From Pseudomonas orientalis (GTDB taxonomy: Bacteria > Pseudomonadota > Gammaproteobacteria > Pseudomonadales > Pseudomonadaceae): 64,000 nt of DNA. The notes below the pieces were generated by a model. The model saw only the letters and a program-made list of their open reading frames with translations. It had not been told where the DNA came from and did not search any database. The stretch spans positions 2,788,501-2,852,500 of the forward strand of contig NZ_CP018049.1 of NCBI RefSeq assembly GCF_002934065.1, in the 5' to 3' direction. The position numbers were made by a program, and so were the translations under genes. Position 1 is the first letter of the stretch. Every line of letters starts with the position of its first letter. This document shows, one piece after another, positions 46,697 to 56,381 of the stretch.

Positions 46697-48676
46697 TCAG
46701 TGCGTGCCCTGAAAGATGATGTTTTCCGGGTTGAAATGCTCGACGGCGCTGCCCGGCTGCGGCAATCCGAGGATGTGCCCCTTGATCTTGCCGACCACGT
46801 GCATCTCGCACGGTTTGCAGTCGAACTTCAGCGTCAGGACCTCGTCGCCATGGATCAACTGCATCGGCGCCACCTTGGTTTTCACGCCCGTCACACCCTT
46901 GGCCTGTTTGGGGCACAGGTTGAACGAGAACCGCAGGCAGTGCTTGGTGATCATCACCGGCACTTCGCCGGTTTCTTCATGGGCTTCGAAGGCCGCATCG
47001 ATCAGCTTCACCCCGTGACGGTGGTAGAAGTCGCGGGCTTTCTGGTTGTAGACGTTGGCCAGGAACGACAGGTGCGCATCCGGGTACACCGGCGGCGGCG
47101 TGGTCTCGGCCTTGCGCCCGCCACGTGGGTGTGCGGCCACGCGAGCGGCGGTCAGTGCCTCGATCACTTCACGGCGCAGCGCCTTGAGTTGCGAGTTGGG
47201 GATGAAGAACGCCTGCGGCGCGTCCAGCTCGATGCGGGTGGCGTGGTACTCGGTGGTGCCGAGCTGGCCCAGCAGGTCGCGCAGGGTGTCCAGGGCCTGT
47301 TCCGGCTTGTTGGCCACGCCGAACGGGCCGGGCAGGGCGACACTGGCGCTGATGCCTTCTTCGCTGGTGGCGGTGACGTCCAACTGTGCTTCACGCAGGC
47401 GCGCCACCCAGGACAGGCCGATACGGCGTTCGGCCGAGGTCTTGAGCAGTGCCTGTTGCCAGTTATGGTCCAGGTTGCGGTTGAGCGGGTGGTTGGGGCG
47501 CAACTGATGCAGGCCGGCTGGCATTTCGTTGGGTTCGACGCGGTAGCGGTAGCGCTTCTCGCCGTCTTCCTCGAATTCGCCCTTGGGTTCTGCGATGTTG
47601 GCACGAAACCCCACCACTTCACGCTTGACCAGCACATTGAGACCGTCGCCGTTGGACAGCGGCTCGTGGGTGACCACTTGCAAATCGCGCTTGCCGGCTT
47701 TTTCCACCACACCCACCGGCAGGCCGGTGAAGGTTGGGGTATCGAAGGCACCGATGTCGATCTTGCGGTCGCTGACAAAGTAGTCGGTACTGCCACGGTG
47801 GAAGGTTTTTTCCGGATCGGGCAGGAAGAAGTGCGCGGTACGCCCGCTGGAAGCGCGAGCCAGGTCCGGGCGGTCTTCGAGGATTTCGTCCAGACGCTGG
47901 CGGTAGTAGGCGGTGATGTTCTTCACATAGCCCATGTCCTTGTAGCGGCCTTCGATCTTGAACGAACGCACGCCGGCTTCGACCAGCGCGTGCAGGTTGG
48001 CGCTCTGGTTGTTGTCCTTCATCGACAGCAGGTGTTTTTCAAAGGCAACGACGCGGCCCTGATCGTCTTTCAAGGTGTACGGCAGGCGGCACGCCTGGGA
48101 GCAGTCGCCGCGGTTGGCGCTGCGGCCGTTCTGCGCGTGGGAGATATTGCACTGCCCGGAGAACGCCACGCACAGGGCGCCATGGATGAAGAACTCGATG
48201 GCGGCGTCGGTCTCATCGGCGATGGCGCGGATCTCTTGCAGGTTCAGCTCGCGGGCGAGCACCAACTGCGAGAAACCGGCCTGGTCGAGAAACTTTGCCC
48301 GGCCCAGGGTGCGAATATCGGTCTGGGTGCTGGCGTGCAGCTCGATGGGCGGAATATCCAGCTCCATCACGCCCAGGTCTTGCACGATCAGCGCGTCCAC
48401 ACCGGCGTCATAGAGCTGGTGGATCAGCTTGCGGGCCGGCTCCAGTTCGTTGTCATGCAGGATAGTGTTGAGGGTGGTGAACACGCGGGCATGGTAACGG
48501 CGGGCGAATTCCACCAGTTGAGCGATATCGCTCACCTCGTTACACGCGTTATGACGGGCGCCGAAGCTCGGCCCGCCGATATAAATGGCGTCGGCGCCAT
48601 GCAAGATAGCCTCGCGCGCGATGGCCACGTCGCGGGCAGGGCTGAGCAATTCCAGGTGATGCTTGGGCAAGGACAT
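46697..48676 (-). CDS. rlhA: U32-family 23S rRNA hydroxylase (RlhA/YdcP type)
   Basis: 659 residues, close to E. coli RlhA, which is needed for 5-hydroxycytidine at position 2501 of 23S rRNA. The N-terminal U32 domain has LLSPARDVAIAREAILHGADAIYIGG and the Cys cluster HGALCVAFSGQCNISHA...GDCSQACR that ligates an iron-sulfur centre in the family, followed by SMKDNNQ. The C-terminal half is the DUF3656 part found in YdcP but not in TrhP/YegQ. No good ribosome site precedes ATG 48676. Although named peptidases, these proteins modify RNA. Confidence 0.88.
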   Translation of the reverse strand: MSLPKHHLELLSPARDVAIAREAILHGADAIYIGGPSFGARHNACNEVSDIAQLVEFARRYHARVFTTLNTILHDNELEPARKLIHQLYDAGVDALIVQDLGVMELDIPPIELHASTQTDIRTLGRAKFLDQAGFSQLVLARELNLQEIRAIADETDAAIEFFIHGALCVAFSGQCNISHAQNGRSANRGDCSQACRLPYTLKDDQGRVVAFEKHLLSMKDNNQSANLHALVEAGVRSFKIEGRYKDMGYVKNITAYYRQRLDEILEDRPDLARASSGRTAHFFLPDPEKTFHRGSTDYFVSDRKIDIGAFDTPTFTGLPVGVVEKAGKRDLQVVTHEPLSNGDGLNVLVKREVVGFRANIAEPKGEFEEDGEKRYRYRVEPNEMPAGLHQLRPNHPLNRNLDHNWQQALLKTSAERRIGLSWVARLREAQLDVTATSEEGISASVALPGPFGVANKPEQALDTLRDLLGQLGTTEYHATRIELDAPQAFFIPNSQLKALRREVIEALTAARVAAHPRGGRKAETTPPPVYPDAHLSFLANVYNQKARDFYHRHGVKLIDAAFEAHEETGEVPVMITKHCLRFSFNLCPKQAKGVTGVKTKVAPMQLIHGDEVLTLKFDCKPCEMHVVGKIKGHILGLPQPGSAVEHFNPENIIFQGTH

Positions 48677-48775
48677 AGTTTTTTAGTCAGGCTTGTCACG
48701 GTCGAGGCGCGCATTGTAGCTGTGAAATGCCTGAGCGGCATCTACCACAGGGCTGTGAGGGCAGCATGTCACCAA

Positions 48776-48864
48776 TGTGGGAGGGGGCTTGCCCCCGATA
48801 GCGGTGCGTCAGTCGAAAACTGTTCAGCTGAAACACCCCCATCGGGGGCAAGCCCCCTCCCACA
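48776..48864. repeat. REPIN, family A (copy 10)
   Basis: Canonical arms with a diverged loop (GCGTCAGTCGAAAACTGTTC), upstream of rlhA and downstream of the ridA-type gene. Confidence 0.95.
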
Positions 48865-48874
48865 TTTTGTTGGC

Positions 48875-48920
48875 GGGACGCGGAGCATCCCAGGCGGCAT
48901 TCCCACGCAGAGCGTGGGAA
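48875..48920. repeat. Second repeat type: two adjacent hairpins
   Basis: GGGACGCGGAGCATCCC and TTCCCACGC-aga-GCGTGGGAA lie 8 bases apart. The second stem is 9 bp and perfect. This sequence, with GCATTCCCACGC...GAACGATC, is a dispersed repeat familiar from Pseudomonas genomes and is distinct from families A and B. Confidence 0.7.
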
Positions 48921-48942
48921 CGATCAACAGTATCCCCGGGTA

Positions 48943-49323
48943 TCAGGCCTTGGCGGCCATCGCGGTGACTTCAACCCGCATGCCTTTGACCGCCAGTTCG
49001 GCAACGCCCACCGCAGCTCGTACCGGCCAGGGCTTGGCGAAAAAGCGCGTGTACACGTCGTTGAACGCAGCGCGGTCAGCCATGTCGGTGAGGTAGATGG
49101 TCAGGTGCATCACCCGGTCCATGGAGCTGCCGGCTTTTTCCAGGGCGACTTTCAGGGCTTGCAGGGTGCATTCGCTTTGCGCCGTGATATCGCCCAGTTC
49201 CAGGCTGCCGTCGGCGTGGGTCGGGATCTGGGTGGACACCAGGATGCCGTTGAAACCGATCACGTCGGATGAGATGGACCCTGCATCCGGATCAGGGGTG
49301 AACTGCAGATCGTGGTTTGCCAT
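48943..49323 (-). CDS. RidA family protein (YjgF/UK114)
   Basis: 126 residues. RidA enzymes hydrolyse reactive enamine/imine intermediates released by PLP enzymes. Family features: GFNGILVSTQIPTHADGSLELGDITAQSECTLQALKVALEKAG and the catalytic-arginine segment WPVRAAVGVAEL near residues 98-109. It belongs to one of the divergent subgroups rather than the archetypal RidA. GAGAGG lies 5 bases before the ATG. Confidence 0.9.
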   Translation of the reverse strand: MANHDLQFTPDPDAGSISSDVIGFNGILVSTQIPTHADGSLELGDITAQSECTLQALKVALEKAGSSMDRVMHLTIYLTDMADRAAFNDVYTRFFAKPWPVRAAVGVAELAVKGMRVEVTAMAAKA

Positions 49324-49438
49324 GAAAACCTCTCGCGTAGGGCGTAAACGTTGCCGCGCAGTCTACCCATTGAGGACCTGCGGGTCACGGTAGCCGTCAG
49401 TAGTTTTTTGACGTCAAAAAAGAAAATCCTGCGCGAGG

Positions 49439-49465
49439 TAAAGTCGCTCAAAGCCGCGCCGATAG
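49439..49465 (+). promoter_or_regulatory. FliA (sigma-28) flagellar promoter
   Basis: TAAAGTCG - 11 bases - GCCGATAG matches the FliA consensus TAAAGTTT-N11-GCCGATAA with the exact spacing and three mismatches in total. It lies 40 bases before the chemoreceptor ATG, placing that gene in the flagellar/chemotaxis regulon. Confidence 0.8.
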
Positions 49466-49505
49466 CGTGTTAGAGACTGATTCTCTGCACGCTGAGGGCA
49501 ACATC

Positions 49506-50861
49506 ATGTTCAACACGAAACTCAAACAAGAACTGGCGGCCAGGACGGTCGAAGTCGATGAGTACAAAGGACTGATTGCTGCACTCGAACGCTCCATGGC
49601 CGTCGTCGAGTTCGATCTCAACGGCAAGGTGTTGCGTGCCAACGATAACTTTCTGAATACCCTGGGCTATACCCGCGACCAATTGGCCGGTAAGACCCAT
49701 CGCGATTTTTGCTTTCCCGCCCTCACCGGCAGCCCGGCCTACGCTCAGTTGTGGAGCGACCTGCGCGCCGGCAAGTTTGTCTCCGGCACCTTCAAACGCA
49801 TGCATAGCAGCGGCGCGACCATTTGGCTGGAGGCCAGCTATAACCCGCTGTTGGATGAGCGCGGGCAGGTGCTGAAGGTGGTCAAATACGCGCTGGATGT
49901 CACCGCCAAGGTCGAGCAGGAAGCCGCCACCCGCAGCAAACTCGCCGCACTGGACCGGGCGATGGCGGTCATCGAGTTCGATTTGAGCGGCCAGGTACTG
50001 GACGCCAATGCCAACTTCCAGCAGGTGATGGGCTATTCGCTGGCGGAACTCAAAGGCAAGCACCACCGTTTGTTTTGCGAGCCGAGCCTGATCAACAGCA
50101 GTGAATACGCCGATTTCTGGCGACGTTTGAACAACGGTGAGTTTTTCACCGGTCAGTTCAAACGACTCGGCAAACACGGCCGGGTCGTGTGGCTGGAGGC
50201 CAGTTACAACCCGGTCTACGACGGCGACGGCAAGTTGATCAAGATCGTCAAGTTCGCCAGCGATATCACCGAGCGCGTCGAGAAGTTCGAGGAGGACTCG
50301 CGGGGAGCGTCGCGGGCATATCATATTTCATCGGAGACCGAACGCTTTGCCGAGCACGGCACTCAGGTCATCCAGGACACTGCCACCGAGATGCGCCGCA
50401 TTGCCGATAATATCGGCGCCTCGGCGCGGCTGGTAGGGCAGTTGGGCGATCGCTCCGAGCAGATCACCGCGATCGTCAACACCATTCGCGGGATTGCCGA
50501 CCAGACCAACCTGTTGGCGCTAAACGCGGCCATCGAGGCTGCACGCGCCGGTGATCAGGGACGCGGCTTTGCGGTGGTGGCCGATGAGGTCCGGCAACTG
50601 GCGGGGCGTACCAGCCGCTCCACCGCGGAAATCGCTGAGATGATCGGCATGATCCTGACCGAAACCCGGGATGCCGTGAGCAGCATGAACGCCACCCAGG
50701 AAGGCGCGCAGCGCGGCGTGAACCTGGCCGATCAGGCCGGATCGGTGATTTTGCAGATCCGCACCAGCACCAGTGATGCGGTGCAGGCGGTGAGCATGTT
50801 TGCGTCCAAACTGGACGAGTCGGAAGTTATTCCCAAGGCCGCAGTGGGTTGGGTCGGATAA
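49506..50861 (+). CDS. Soluble PAS-PAS methyl-accepting chemotaxis transducer (BdlA-like)
   Basis: 451 residues without membrane segment or signal peptide. Two PAS domains (about 25-135 and 145-260) are similar to each other: [21 protein letters not shown] / [21 protein letters not shown]. The C-terminal signalling domain has the conserved hairpin tip [40 protein letters not shown]. The architecture matches Pseudomonas BdlA/Aer-like cytosolic receptors that link redox or nutrient state to chemotaxis or biofilm dispersal. ATG 49506 has GAGGG 7 bases upstream. Confidence 0.93.
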   Translation: MFNTKLKQELAARTVEVDEYKGLIAALERSMAVVEFDLNGKVLRANDNFLNTLGYTRDQLAGKTHRDFCFPALTGSPAYAQLWSDLRAGKFVSGTFKRMHSSGATIWLEASYNPLLDERGQVLKVVKYALDVTAKVEQEAATRSKLAALDRAMAVIEFDLSGQVLDANANFQQVMGYSLAELKGKHHRLFCEPSLINSSEYADFWRRLNNGEFFTGQFKRLGKHGRVVWLEASYNPVYDGDGKLIKIVKFASDITERVEKFEEDSRGASRAYHISSETERFAEHGTQVIQDTATEMRRIADNIGASARLVGQLGDRSEQITAIVNTIRGIADQTNLLALNAAIEAARAGDQGRGFAVVADEVRQLAGRTSRSTAEIAEMIGMILTETRDAVSSMNATQEGAQRGVNLADQAGSVILQIRTSTSDAVQAVSMFASKLDESEVIPKAAVGWVG

Positions 50862-50885
50862 CGCCGATCCATTAGCAGCGCGCCC

Positions 50886-50914
50886 CCGGTGCTGATCGCC
50901 AGGACCAGCACCGG
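50886..50914. terminator. Bidirectional terminator-like hairpin between convergent genes
   Basis: CCGGTGCTG - 11-base loop - CAGCACCGG, a perfect 9-bp GC-rich stem centred between the chemoreceptor and the oxaloacetate decarboxylase stops. No long T-run on either side. Confidence 0.6.
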
Positions 50915-50922
50915 CGCGGTCG

Positions 50923-51792
50923 TTACTCTTTCACATCCATGAATTCTTCAGCCCACGCCACATAGCTTTCCGGCAATGTGTAGGTGTGGGTCAACTCCGT
51001 GGCACTGAGGTTCGACGTGCTGTGGGTGAGCTGGCGTTGCGCGCGCAGGCTGTCGTAAGTGGCCTTGATCGCGGCAAAGTAGGCGCCATGCCCGGCCACC
51101 ACGATGCGCACGCCAAGACTCGCCAGGCGTTCACTGTCATGCAACTGCGGGTTGCCGTAGGTCACCAGCATCAGCGGGACCTTAAGGTTTTCGGCGATTT
51201 TTTCCAGGTGGTCGAAGTCTTTGACGCCGACCATGCAGATCCCGTCGGCGCCGGCCTTTTCATAGGCCTGGGTGCGGGCGATCACGTCTTCGGTGGGCAG
51301 TACACCGGCATTGGTGCGCGCAATGATCGACAGTTCAGGGTCGACCCGCGCTTCGAGGGCCGCCTTGACCTTGCCGATGCCTTCCTCGACGGAGATCAGA
51401 TCCGTGGACTTACGCCCGAACTGCGCAGGCAGCAGGGTGTCTTCGATGGTCAGCGCCGCAACGCCGGCGCGTTCCAGTTCTTCAACCGTGCGCATCACGT
51501 TGAGGGCGTTGCCGTAGCCGTGGTCGGCGTCGGCAATGAACGGCAACTGTGCGACACGGCCGATACGGGTGGCCTGCTCGACGAACTCACTCAGGGTAAT
51601 CAACGCAAAGTCGGGTGCCGCCAGTACCTGCAGGGAGGCGACGGAGCCGCCGAGGATACCGACCTCAAAGCCCAGGTCAGCCGCGATACGCGCGGACATG
51701 GGGTCGAAAACCGAGGCGGTTTCGACACAGATAGGCTTGGCAAGCAGTTCACGGAAGTTGCGGCGCAGCGCTGAGTGAGAAATCTTGGGCAT
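50923..51792 (-). CDS. Oxaloacetate decarboxylase, PEP mutase/isocitrate lyase superfamily (PA4872 type)
   Basis: 289 residues, a soluble (beta/alpha)8 enzyme that decarboxylates oxaloacetate to pyruvate with Mg2+. Metal-site motif [26 protein letters not shown] (Asp88, Asp90) and IEDTLLP. Tyr212 and His235 occupy the same positions as the residues that define the P. aeruginosa PA4872 decarboxylase class and separate it from PEP mutase and isocitrate lyase. AGGAAAG precedes the ATG. Divergent from the sulfonate-type binding protein gene. Confidence 0.9.
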   Translation of the reverse strand: MPKISHSALRRNFRELLAKPICVETASVFDPMSARIAADLGFEVGILGGSVASLQVLAAPDFALITLSEFVEQATRIGRVAQLPFIADADHGYGNALNVMRTVEELERAGVAALTIEDTLLPAQFGRKSTDLISVEEGIGKVKAALEARVDPELSIIARTNAGVLPTEDVIARTQAYEKAGADGICMVGVKDFDHLEKIAENLKVPLMLVTYGNPQLHDSERLASLGVRIVVAGHGAYFAAIKATYDSLRAQRQLTHSTSNLSATELTHTYTLPESYVAWAEEFMDVKE

Positions 51793-51930
51793 GTTCTTTC
51801 CTGGCTTTGGTCATCGTCAAGTGACGATCAATGTCTATTCGTGGTGGTGCGAGATTACCACGGCGACGGGCAGGGGTTTATGACGTTTGAGCGTTCAGCA
51901 CAGACGGATGGGGCAACCGGGATGCGTGGT

Positions 51931-51953
51931 TAAAATGCAATATCTGCATTTTA
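51931..51953. promoter_or_regulatory. Long inverted repeat in a divergent promoter region
   Basis: TAAAATGCA-N5-TGCATTTTA, two perfect 9-base arms, lies between the divergent oxaloacetate decarboxylase and binding-protein genes (290-base gap). The size and AT-rich ends fit a dimeric repressor operator. I cannot name the regulator. Confidence 0.55.
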
Positions 51954-52082
51954 CAGAATTAGGTTATGCGCTAAAGATATTTTACAGCGCGCTCTTATAA
52001 CCTCATCGTAGCCCCACGACTATCACCGAGACCGCACGCGCGGATCGCCCTGACGTGCCTCACACGGCATCTGGAGACGAAC

Positions 52083-53039
52083 GTGCGTTACCTGACAAAA
52101 ATGGCGGCCGGGCTGGCTACCGCATTGATCTGCCTGAGCGCCCACGCGCAAACGCTGGTGGTGGGCGATCAGAGCTACAACGCCCAGGCTGCGATGGAGG
52201 CGGCGGGAGTGCTCGAGGACCTGCCCTACACACTGGAATGGAAGCAATTTACCGCCGGATCGCCGGTGGCCGAAGCGCTCAATGTCGGCAGCCTGGATAT
52301 CGGCCTGCTCGGCGATGCGCCTGTGTTGTTCCTGGGCGCATTGGGCGCGCCGATCAAGGTGATTGCCGTCAGCCGGCAAAACCTGGCGGGCGTGGCCATT
52401 CTGGTGAAGCAGGATTCGCCGATCCACAGCCTGGCGGACCTTGCCGGCAAACGCGCCGCCATCTGGAAAGGTTCGTGGAGCCAGCAACTGCTGCTGAGCG
52501 CATTAGACGAGGCCGGCGTCGCCCCGGGCTCACTGGAGTTGCGCTACCTCAGTGCACTGGACGCATCCCATGCGCTGGAGGGCGGTTCGGTCGACGTCAT
52601 CGCCACCTGGGAACCCTATGTCACCCAGCAGGAACGCCAAGGTGCGCGGGTACTGGCAACGGCCGAGGGGTTGATTCCGGCGCAGAGTTTTATCGCCGCC
52701 AACGCCAAGGCGGTCGAGAGCAAGCGTGCGCCCATCAGCGACTTTCTTCAGCGCCTGAAAAAAGCCCGCGACTGGGCACGGCAGAGCCCGGCCAACACCA
52801 ATGCCTACGCCGACGCCTGGGCCAAACGCACCCGCGCCGACGCTGATATCGCGCGCGTCTGGTTTGCCCGGGCGCGTACCACCGTCGAACCGCTGAACGC
52901 CCAGGCGCCCGTTGAAGCGCAGAAGACCCTGGACTTTTTCGCCAGCCAGGGCCTGGTCAAGTCGTTCCCGGCCGCCAGCCTGTTCGACCCCTCCTTCAGC
53001 GCGGCCCTGCAGCCGGCCGTCGCGCAAACACAGCCCTGA
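52083..53039 (+). CDS. ABC transporter substrate-binding protein, sulfonate/nitrate type (SsuA-like)
   Basis: 318 residues with a signal peptide cleaved after AHA (residue about 22). The mature protein has the SsuA/TauA fold markers: SPVAEALNVGSLDIGLLGDAP, the loop IHSLADLAGKRAAIWKGSW and VDVIATWEPYV. Start codon GTG with TGGAG 6 bases upstream. Followed by an FMN monooxygenase and a cupin gene but, unusually, not by an ATPase or permease gene. Together they suggest scavenging of an organosulfur or related compound. Confidence 0.87.
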   Translation: MRYLTKMAAGLATALICLSAHAQTLVVGDQSYNAQAAMEAAGVLEDLPYTLEWKQFTAGSPVAEALNVGSLDIGLLGDAPVLFLGALGAPIKVIAVSRQNLAGVAILVKQDSPIHSLADLAGKRAAIWKGSWSQQLLLSALDEAGVAPGSLELRYLSALDASHALEGGSVDVIATWEPYVTQQERQGARVLATAEGLIPAQSFIAANAKAVESKRAPISDFLQRLKKARDWARQSPANTNAYADAWAKRTRADADIARVWFARARTTVEPLNAQAPVEAQKTLDFFASQGLVKSFPAASLFDPSFSAALQPAVAQTQP

Positions 53040-53062
53040 CTACCCCAAGGACTTCCTCAGAC

Positions 53063-54385
53063 ATGACCCAACGACAGCTCAAACTGGGCGCCTTGACCAT
53101 GGGCAGCGGTGGGCCGGGCCGCCACAACCTGTGGCTGGATCCGCAACTGCCCGCCGACGCCAGCGTCAACATCGACTGGTATATCGATATCGCACGTCAG
53201 GCCGAGGCGGCGCTGTTCGACTTGATCTTCATCGTCGACAGCCAATTCATCACCCCGGGCTCGCCGTCCCATTACCTCAATCGCCTGGAGCCGCTGACGT
53301 TGTTGTCGGCACTGGCCGTCAGCACGCGGCATATCGGCCTGGTCGGTACGCTGACGACTTCGTACAACGCGCCCTATAACGTTGCGCGGCGCCTGGCCTC
53401 CCTGGACTTGATCAGCAAAGGCCGGGCCGGCTGGAACGTGGTGACCAGCGGCGACGCCGGCACCGCCGGCAATTACAGCCGTGACGAGCATTACGACTAC
53501 ACCACGCGCTACAGCCGCGCAGCCGAGCACGTGCAGGTGGTGCAAGGGCTGTGGAACTCCTACGAGGACGACGCCTTCGTGCGCGACCGTGCCACCGGGC
53601 AATTTCTCGACCCGAGTAAACTGCACAGCCTCAATCATCAGGGTGAACACTTTTCAGTGGTCGGCCCGCTGAATATCCAGCGCTCACCCCAGGGCCAGCC
53701 GGTGATATTCCAGGCCGGGGACTCCCAGCAAGGCCGCGACCTGGGCGCCGCGACAGCCGACGTCATCTTCACCCATGCCGCCAGCATCGAGCAGGGCCAG
53801 GCGTTTTACCGGGATATAAAGGGCAGGGCAGTGGCCTCAGGCCGTGACCCGGAACAGCTGTTGATCATGCCGGGGGCCGAGGTGTATGTCGGCGACACCG
53901 ATGCACACGCCCGCGAAATCGAGCAGCATTATCATCAGGTCGACCATAGTTTCGAGCTGGCACTGAAAGAGTTCGGGCGTAATTTCGGCTGGCATGACTT
54001 CAGCCAGTACGACCTCGATGCGCCATTTCCTCAAGAAAGCCTGGAAGCTGCGCGCAGCAGCTTTTTCACCGCTGCCAAGCGCATTGCCGACCAGGCCCGC
54101 GAGAAAGGCTTCACACTGCGCCAGGCGGTGGAGTTTGGTCGGCAACTGCGTCCGGGAGCCTTCACAGGCACGGCCGACACGGTTGCGCAGAAAATGGCGG
54201 ATTGGCTGCAGGCCCGCGCCGTGGATGGGTTCAATATCTACATCGGCCACCCCGAGCAATTTGCTCGATTTACCCGGGAGGTCATACCGTTGCTGCAGGA
54301 GCGCGGCGTTTACCGGACCGCGTATGAAGGGACGACGTTGCGCGAAAGTCTGGGGTTGGACATTGCGCCGTTTGCGCGGCGTTAA
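53063..54385 (+). CDS. FMN-dependent monooxygenase, NtaA/SnaA/DszA family
   Basis: 440 residues, a flavin-dependent (bacterial luciferase-like) two-component monooxygenase subunit. Family segments: FDLIFIVDSQFI, NVARRLASLDLISKGRAGWNVVTSG with the flavin-contacting WN, YDYTTRYSRAAEHVQVVQGLWNSYEDDA, and PVIFQAGDSQQGRDLGAATADVIFTHA. It needs reduced FMN from a separate reductase, which is not in the window. It lies 23 bases after the binding-protein gene and is probably in the same operon. Confidence 0.92.
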   Translation: MTQRQLKLGALTMGSGGPGRHNLWLDPQLPADASVNIDWYIDIARQAEAALFDLIFIVDSQFITPGSPSHYLNRLEPLTLLSALAVSTRHIGLVGTLTTSYNAPYNVARRLASLDLISKGRAGWNVVTSGDAGTAGNYSRDEHYDYTTRYSRAAEHVQVVQGLWNSYEDDAFVRDRATGQFLDPSKLHSLNHQGEHFSVVGPLNIQRSPQGQPVIFQAGDSQQGRDLGAATADVIFTHAASIEQGQAFYRDIKGRAVASGRDPEQLLIMPGAEVYVGDTDAHAREIEQHYHQVDHSFELALKEFGRNFGWHDFSQYDLDAPFPQESLEAARSSFFTAAKRIADQAREKGFTLRQAVEFGRQLRPGAFTGTADTVAQKMADWLQARAVDGFNIYIGHPEQFARFTREVIPLLQERGVYRTAYEGTTLRESLGLDIAPFARR

Positions 54386-54541
54386 GTCAGGTGCAGTGAA
54401 CGCGCAACAGTCACCGCCCCATTTGGCATAACTGCTGTGCGGATCCAGGGATTAATCCGTGGGCGCGCCACGCCTATAGTCGAGTCATCCGCGCAGCATT
54501 CAACCGTGCTGCGCAACCAGCCCCGGACTGAGGTGAGCCTG

Positions 54542-55474
54542 ATGAACCGTGAATTCGATCCCGCCCTGAGCGCTGTCAACCAAGTGGACGCCGAATACTT
54601 CGAGTACAGCAAGGCGGCCAATCCCATCAGCGCCAATCTCATCCCGCGCATTCCCTACCACAGCTTTCCCGCCTCGCTGTACGACAGCGGCCCGTCGCGC
54701 GTGGTACCGCTGGACCTCAGCGACGCCCTGGGTTGTGAAGGCCCGGCGACCGGTCCGGGGCTGTGCGCGAACTTCATGCGGCTTAATCGCGGCGATACGC
54801 TCAACCTGCGGTCCAACGCCACTTCGCAGGTGTTCTACGTGATCGCCGGGGAGGGCCGGGTGGTTCAGGGCCAGTTCTCGATTGAATGGTCAAAGGGCTG
54901 CTTTATCGCGCTGCCCGGCTTGCAGGCGGCGCAGTTCAGCGCCAGCGAGGATGCGCGTCTCTACTATGTGCACGATGAACCGCTGCTGCGTTACCTGGGC
55001 GTTGCAGCCAACGCCGATCGATTCACCCCGACCCTGTACCCGGCGGCACTGGCCAACGCCAAGTTGCGTGAAGCGGCCGATGATCCGCGCGCCCAGGATC
55101 GCAGTCGCATCAGTATCCTGCTGGGTAACCGCAACTTCCCCCAGACCCGCACCGTGACCCATGTGCTGTGGGCGATGTATGGAATTCTGCCGGCCGGCTC
55201 GGTGCAAAAGCCCCATCGGCATCAGTCGATTGCCCTGGATTTCATCATTGATTGCCCGCCGGGTTGCTACTCCCTGGTGGGAACGGAGCTGGAGCCGGGC
55301 GGGCAGATTCGCAACCCGGTGCGGGTCGACTGGACGCCCGGCCTCGCCTTCGTGACGCCGCCCGGGTATTGGCATGCGCACTTCAACGAATCCGACACCG
55401 AAGCGTTCCTGATCCCGATCCAGGACGCAGGGCTGCAAACCTACCTGCGCGCCCTGGATATTCGCTTCAGTTGA
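54542..55474 (+). CDS. Cupin-domain protein, possibly a dioxygenase
   Basis: 310 residues with two cupin barrels. The first has lost its metal ligands (SNATSQVFYVIAGEGRV). The second keeps HRHQSIALDFIID and a later His in PGYWHAHFNES, so one metal centre may remain, as in gentisate- or cysteine-dioxygenase-like bicupins. ATG 54542 has GAGGTG upstream; the longer frame to 54437 lacks a ribosome site. A 156-base gap with a TATAGT-like -10 (near 54474) precedes it, so it may have its own promoter. It ends 1 base from the convergent LysR stop. Confidence 0.8.
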   Translation: MNREFDPALSAVNQVDAEYFEYSKAANPISANLIPRIPYHSFPASLYDSGPSRVVPLDLSDALGCEGPATGPGLCANFMRLNRGDTLNLRSNATSQVFYVIAGEGRVVQGQFSIEWSKGCFIALPGLQAAQFSASEDARLYYVHDEPLLRYLGVAANADRFTPTLYPAALANAKLREAADDPRAQDRSRISILLGNRNFPQTRTVTHVLWAMYGILPAGSVQKPHRHQSIALDFIIDCPPGCYSLVGTELEPGGQIRNPVRVDWTPGLAFVTPPGYWHAHFNESDTEAFLIPIQDAGLQTYLRALDIRFS

Positions 55475-55475
55475 G

Positions 55476-56381
55476 TCAGGTCCAGTCCGGTGTCTCGCCC
55501 AGGCGTTCAACGATAAAGTCGATAAAGCACCGGACCTTGGACGACACGATGCGCTTGGGCGGGTAGACGAACCACACGGCAAACGCCTGCTCGACGCCCT
55601 GGATGCGCCACTGCGGCAGCCACACCACCAGCTCGCCGGCCTTGAGACTGCGCGCCACCAGCCAGTCCGGCAACAGCGCAAAGCCCAATCCCTGGCGCGC
55701 GGCGATCAGTTGCGCGTCCAGGTCATTGATCCGGATGCAATCGCCATGTACCAACGACGATGTTCGGTCGTCGTGGACAAAGGTCATATCGCTCACGGCA
55801 CTTGTACCCAGTACCGCAGGCACACCGGCAAGATCGGTGGGCGTCGAAGGCGGCGGGTGCTGCAGGGCGAATGCCGGGCTGACCACCAGGCGGTAGTGGC
55901 CGTCGCAGAGTTTGCGCGCTTTCAAGGTGGAGTCGGCCAGCAGGCCGATGCGGATGGCCAGATCGACGCCGGCATGAATCAGGTTGACCTGGGCGTTATC
56001 CAGCACCAGCTCAACGCTGATTTGCGGGTAGCGCAGGCGAAAGTCGTTCAAGGCCGGAAGGATATGATGACGGGCAAAGGCCGGCGGCAGGTTGAGCTTC
56101 AATAACCCGCGCGGGTGTTGGTTCAGCGCCGACGTCGCCGCCTTGGCGTGTTCCAGTTCATCGAGCACTCGGCGGGCGTGCGTCAGGAACGTCTGGCCGC
56201 CTTCGGTCAAGTACAGGGTGCGTGTGGAACGATTGAACAGCGCGATGCCCAGGTCCTGCTCAAGGTCCTTCACGTAGCGTGAAACGGTGGAGGCCTTGAT
56301 GCCCAGGCGCTCGGCGGCGCGGGAAAAGTTGTTGCCTTCGGCGGCTTCGACGAAGGCGGTCAGGGCGGCGAAATAGTCCAA
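55476..56381 (-). CDS. LysR-family transcriptional regulator
   Basis: 301 residues. Winged helix-turn-helix at the N-terminus (DYFAALTAFVEAAEGNNFSRAAERLGIKASTVSRYVKDLEQDLG) and a type II periplasmic-binding effector domain. It belongs to the large subgroup whose members repress metabolism or detoxification genes. I choose TTG 56381 because GGAGG lies 6 bases upstream and this gives the standard LysR start; an ATG at 56459 would add 26 residues without support. Convergent with the cupin gene, divergent from the LamG gene. Confidence 0.9.
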   Translation of the reverse strand: MDYFAALTAFVEAAEGNNFSRAAERLGIKASTVSRYVKDLEQDLGIALFNRSTRTLYLTEGGQTFLTHARRVLDELEHAKAATSALNQHPRGLLKLNLPPAFARHHILPALNDFRLRYPQISVELVLDNAQVNLIHAGVDLAIRIGLLADSTLKARKLCDGHYRLVVSPAFALQHPPPSTPTDLAGVPAVLGTSAVSDMTFVHDDRTSSLVHGDCIRINDLDAQLIAARQGLGFALLPDWLVARSLKAGELVVWLPQWRIQGVEQAFAVWFVYPPKRIVSSKVRCFIDFIVERLGETPDWT

